The notes under the pieces: generated by a model
Databases searched by the model: none
Told to the model about the DNA's origin: nothing
The model's input: the letters and a program-made list of their open reading frames with translations, nothing else
NCBI GenBank assembly: GCA_023409695.1
Contig: JAEYQZ010000222.1
Span: 1-31,812, forward strand
Length of the DNA stretch: 31,812 nucleotides
From: Methanobacteriota archaeon
Lineage (GTDB): Archaea > Methanobacteriota > Methanobacteria > Methanobacteriales > Methanobacteriaceae
Direction: 5' to 3'
Made by a program: the position numbers and the translations under genes
Part shown: piece after piece, positions 30,100-31,812 of the stretch
Layout: each line of letters begins with the position of its first letter
How positions within the stretch are numbered: position 1 is the stretch's first letter

Positions 30100-31128
30100 T
30101 TAAATCTCGTTTAGTACAGCCACTATAAGTTTCACTGTGTTTTCAATATCTTTAAGGTTTACAACCTCAACTGGTGAATGCATATATCTTACAGCAGGTG
30201 ATAAAACCCCAGATGGTATTCCTTCCCGTGTCAGGTAAATTGCAGTGGCATCTGTTGTTCCTCCTTCACTTACTATAAGTTGGTATGGTATTTCTTTTGC
30301 TTCTGCAGTTGAAATTAAAAGTTCTTTAACTTTAGGATGAGTAATTATTCCATTTCCACTGGCATCTGTTAAAACTATTACAGGACCTTTGCCTGCACAT
30401 GCTGGTGCTTCTCCTTCTTTTATTCCAGGATGATCCCCTGCCACAGCAACATCAAGTGCTATGGCCATATCAGGGTTTATTCGGAATGCTGATGTTTTAG
30501 CACCTTTTAGCCCAACTTCTTCCTGAACAGTCCCCACTCCATAAATAGTTGCGTCGCTTTCTATCCTTTTCATTACTTCAACTATAATAGCACAACTTAC
30601 TCTGTTATCAAATGATTTTCCTGTAAGCATAGAGTTTGCAAGCTGAGTGAACTCCTGTTTCAGGGTTATAGGGTCTCCAACACTTACCAGTTTTTCAGCT
30701 TCTTTTCTACTACCCGCACCAATATCTATAACCATATCTTCGTGTTTGACAACTTTTTTTCTATCTTCTGGTTTCATTAAATGGGGCGGTTTAGAACCGA
30801 TTACTCCAGGAACCTTTCCTTTAGCTGTGTGTATTAATACCCTATGATTTAGAAGGGTTTGATCACTTATTCCCCCAATCTTAGTAAATTTTATGAACCC
30901 TTTTTTGTCTATATACTTTATCATAAGCCCAATTTCATCCATATGGGCTGCTAACATTATTTTTTTACCATCATCCTTTCCTTTTTTGGATGTGATCAAA
31001 TTTCCAAGATTATCAATTGTTATTTCATCTACATAATTTTCTAATTCATTAGTTATTATATTTCTAACATCGCCCTCAAATCCACTTACACCTGGCGCAT
31101 TCGCGAGTTTTTTTAGAAGATCTATCAT
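30100..31128 (-). CDS. M42 family aminopeptidase
   Basis: Metal-dependent aminopeptidase of the M42 family (TET/FrvX/glutamyl aminopeptidase type), which forms large tetrahedral complexes that degrade the short peptides left by the proteasome. Metal and catalytic residues are visible: His62 and Asp64 in LAAHMDEIGLM, Asp174 in GKSFDNRVSC, Glu203/Glu204 in VQEEVGLKGA, Asp226 in ALDVAVAGD and the late His in RYMHSPVE. Length 342 is standard. The ribosome site is AAGGTAAGATAAAT. Sharing a window with cdc48 fits general protein turnover, but there is no operon link. Some M42 members were once annotated as endoglucanases; that is unlikely to be their role. Confidence 0.93.
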   Translation of the reverse strand: MIDLLKKLANAPGVSGFEGDVRNIITNELENYVDEITIDNLGNLITSKKGKDDGKKIMLAAHMDEIGLMIKYIDKKGFIKFTKIGGISDQTLLNHRVLIHTAKGKVPGVIGSKPPHLMKPEDRKKVVKHEDMVIDIGAGSRKEAEKLVSVGDPITLKQEFTQLANSMLTGKSFDNRVSCAIIVEVMKRIESDATIYGVGTVQEEVGLKGAKTSAFRINPDMAIALDVAVAGDHPGIKEGEAPACAGKGPVIVLTDASGNGIITHPKVKELLISTAEAKEIPYQLIVSEGGTTDATAIYLTREGIPSGVLSPAVRYMHSPVEVVNLKDIENTVKLIVAVLNEI

Positions 31129-31294
31129 ATTTATCTTACCTTCTTTTATTTAACTAAATTAAGCCTTTAAAATTCGGTAATTATGTAATTAATCCATAAT
31201 TTTTTTTTAATTATTATCCTAATTTTTATTACTAATATTATTTATAGTAATAATATCTGATTTTGAAAAAAAATAATTTTAAAAATTGAGCAAT

Positions 31295-31812
31295 ATGACA
31301 AAATTAAAACGTAATCTCGGAGTTTGGGGAGCAGCAAGTATTGGTATTGGTGCTATAATTGGTACTGGAATCTTTGTATTAATTGGAGTAGCATCAGGTC
31401 TTGCTGGACCATCTGTTGTCATTTCATTTATAATTGCAGGATTAACAGCACTTCTTACAGGGCTTTCCGCGTCAGAACTCGCTTCTTTTATCACCGAAGA
31501 AGGAGGAGGTTATATCTATACCACTAAAGCATTTGGCCTGTTTCCAGGATTTATAGTAGGTTGGATAAAATCATTTGATTACATCGTCGGTGCAAGTGCA
31601 GTGAGTATCGGTTTTGCAGCATATTTTACATATTTTCTTCAGATACCCTCAGTTCAAAGTACTATTATAATTGTTGCATCTGTATGGCCCATAATACTTA
31701 TGATACTTAATCTTAAGGGTATAAAGGAAGCATCTGGTGCAAATAATGCACTTGTTGCGTTAAAAATCATAGCATTACTAATTTTTATTGTAGTAGGTAG
31801 TTATTTTATCTT
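31295..31812 (+). CDS. APC-family amino-acid permease, 5' part only
   Basis: The first 172 codons of a third APC permease, cut by the window end. It starts at an ATG with a weak upstream site (TTGAG). TM1 carries SIGIGAIIGTGIFVLIG, the substrate-binding glycine motif, and TM2-TM3 contain SASELASFITEEGGGYIYTT. Five or so membrane segments are present. It is more distant from the two tandem permeases at 6372 and 7833 than they are from each other. The C-terminal half is outside the window. Confidence 0.88.
   Translation, partial: MTKLKRNLGVWGAASIGIGAIIGTGIFVLIGVASGLAGPSVVISFIIAGLTALLTGLSASELASFITEEGGGYIYTTKAFGLFPGFIVGWIKSFDYIVGASAVSIGFAAYFTYFLQIPSVQSTIIIVASVWPIILMILNLKGIKEASGANNALVALKIIALLIFIVVGSYFI

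Noticed and set aside
1..31812. CRISPR arrays, tRNA, rRNA, insertion sequences or integrase sites
   Set aside because: No regularly spaced repeats, tRNA-like cloverleaf, rRNA sequence, transposase or attachment-site duplication was seen on reading both strands.

Overview
The window looks like chromosome of a mesophilic methanogenic archaeon, most likely Methanobacterium or a close relative in Methanobacteriales. The evidence is two Alba chromatin genes, a VAT/Cdc48 AAA+ ATPase, an archaeal S-adenosyl/S-inosylhomocysteine hydrolase, a DUF2119 protein and response regulators with methanogen-type output regions. Intergenic DNA is very AT-rich with archaeal TATA boxes, and most genes have GGTG/GGAGG-type ribosome binding sites. 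No rRNA, tRNA, CRISPR array, insertion sequence or phage gene was seen. The genus is an inference; no 16S gene is present.

Layout. 1-2.9 kb: two nearly identical alba genes with small unknown genes between and beside them. 3.0-5.5 kb: a minus-strand cassette of a 51-residue, four-cysteine peptide gene (too short for normal ORF calling) followed by an ABC exporter. This looks like an archaeal bacteriocin/peptide-export locus and is flanked on both sides by direct copies of a structured RNA element. 5.8-10.7 kb: a likely uptake operon of a secreted transglutaminase-like cysteine hydrolase, two tandem APC amino-acid permeases and a POT oligopeptide transporter that appears to start at AUU. 10.8-11.2 kb: two very small membrane-peptide genes behind the promoter motif that also precedes the RNA element. 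11.2-15.9 kb: a CHASE4-HAMP-PAS-PAS histidine kinase with a cognate regulator, followed by a second operon of a ribbon-helix-helix protein, a free-standing copy of a response-regulator output domain, and a response regulator carrying that same domain.

16.2-19.6 kb: a lipid-linked polysaccharide flippase, a chagasin-like ORF with no normal start codon, and two paralogous small secreted proteins, the first behind a third RNA-element copy. 19.8-24.9 kb: DUF2119 metallopeptidase-like protein, ahcY, a coiled-coil protein and cdc48. 25.3-30.0 kb: a P3A-type H+-ATPase, a cupredoxin-fold protein without copper ligands, and small PRC-barrel, DUF2795 and ChaB genes. 30.1 kb to the end: an M42 aminopeptidase and the start of a third APC permease, cut by the window edge.

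The most notable unexplained signal is an element found at 3048-3165, 5394-5521 and 18361-18480. Each copy has a TATA box, a TTACATTAT start-site motif, a first CATG hairpin and a second hairpin whose left arm can pair with either of two right arms. The unpaired segment carries (G)CCTCC or GCCTC, complementary to Shine-Dalgarno sequence. The arms change in compensating fashion between copies. Two copies bracket the peptide-ABC cassette and one leads a secreted-protein gene.
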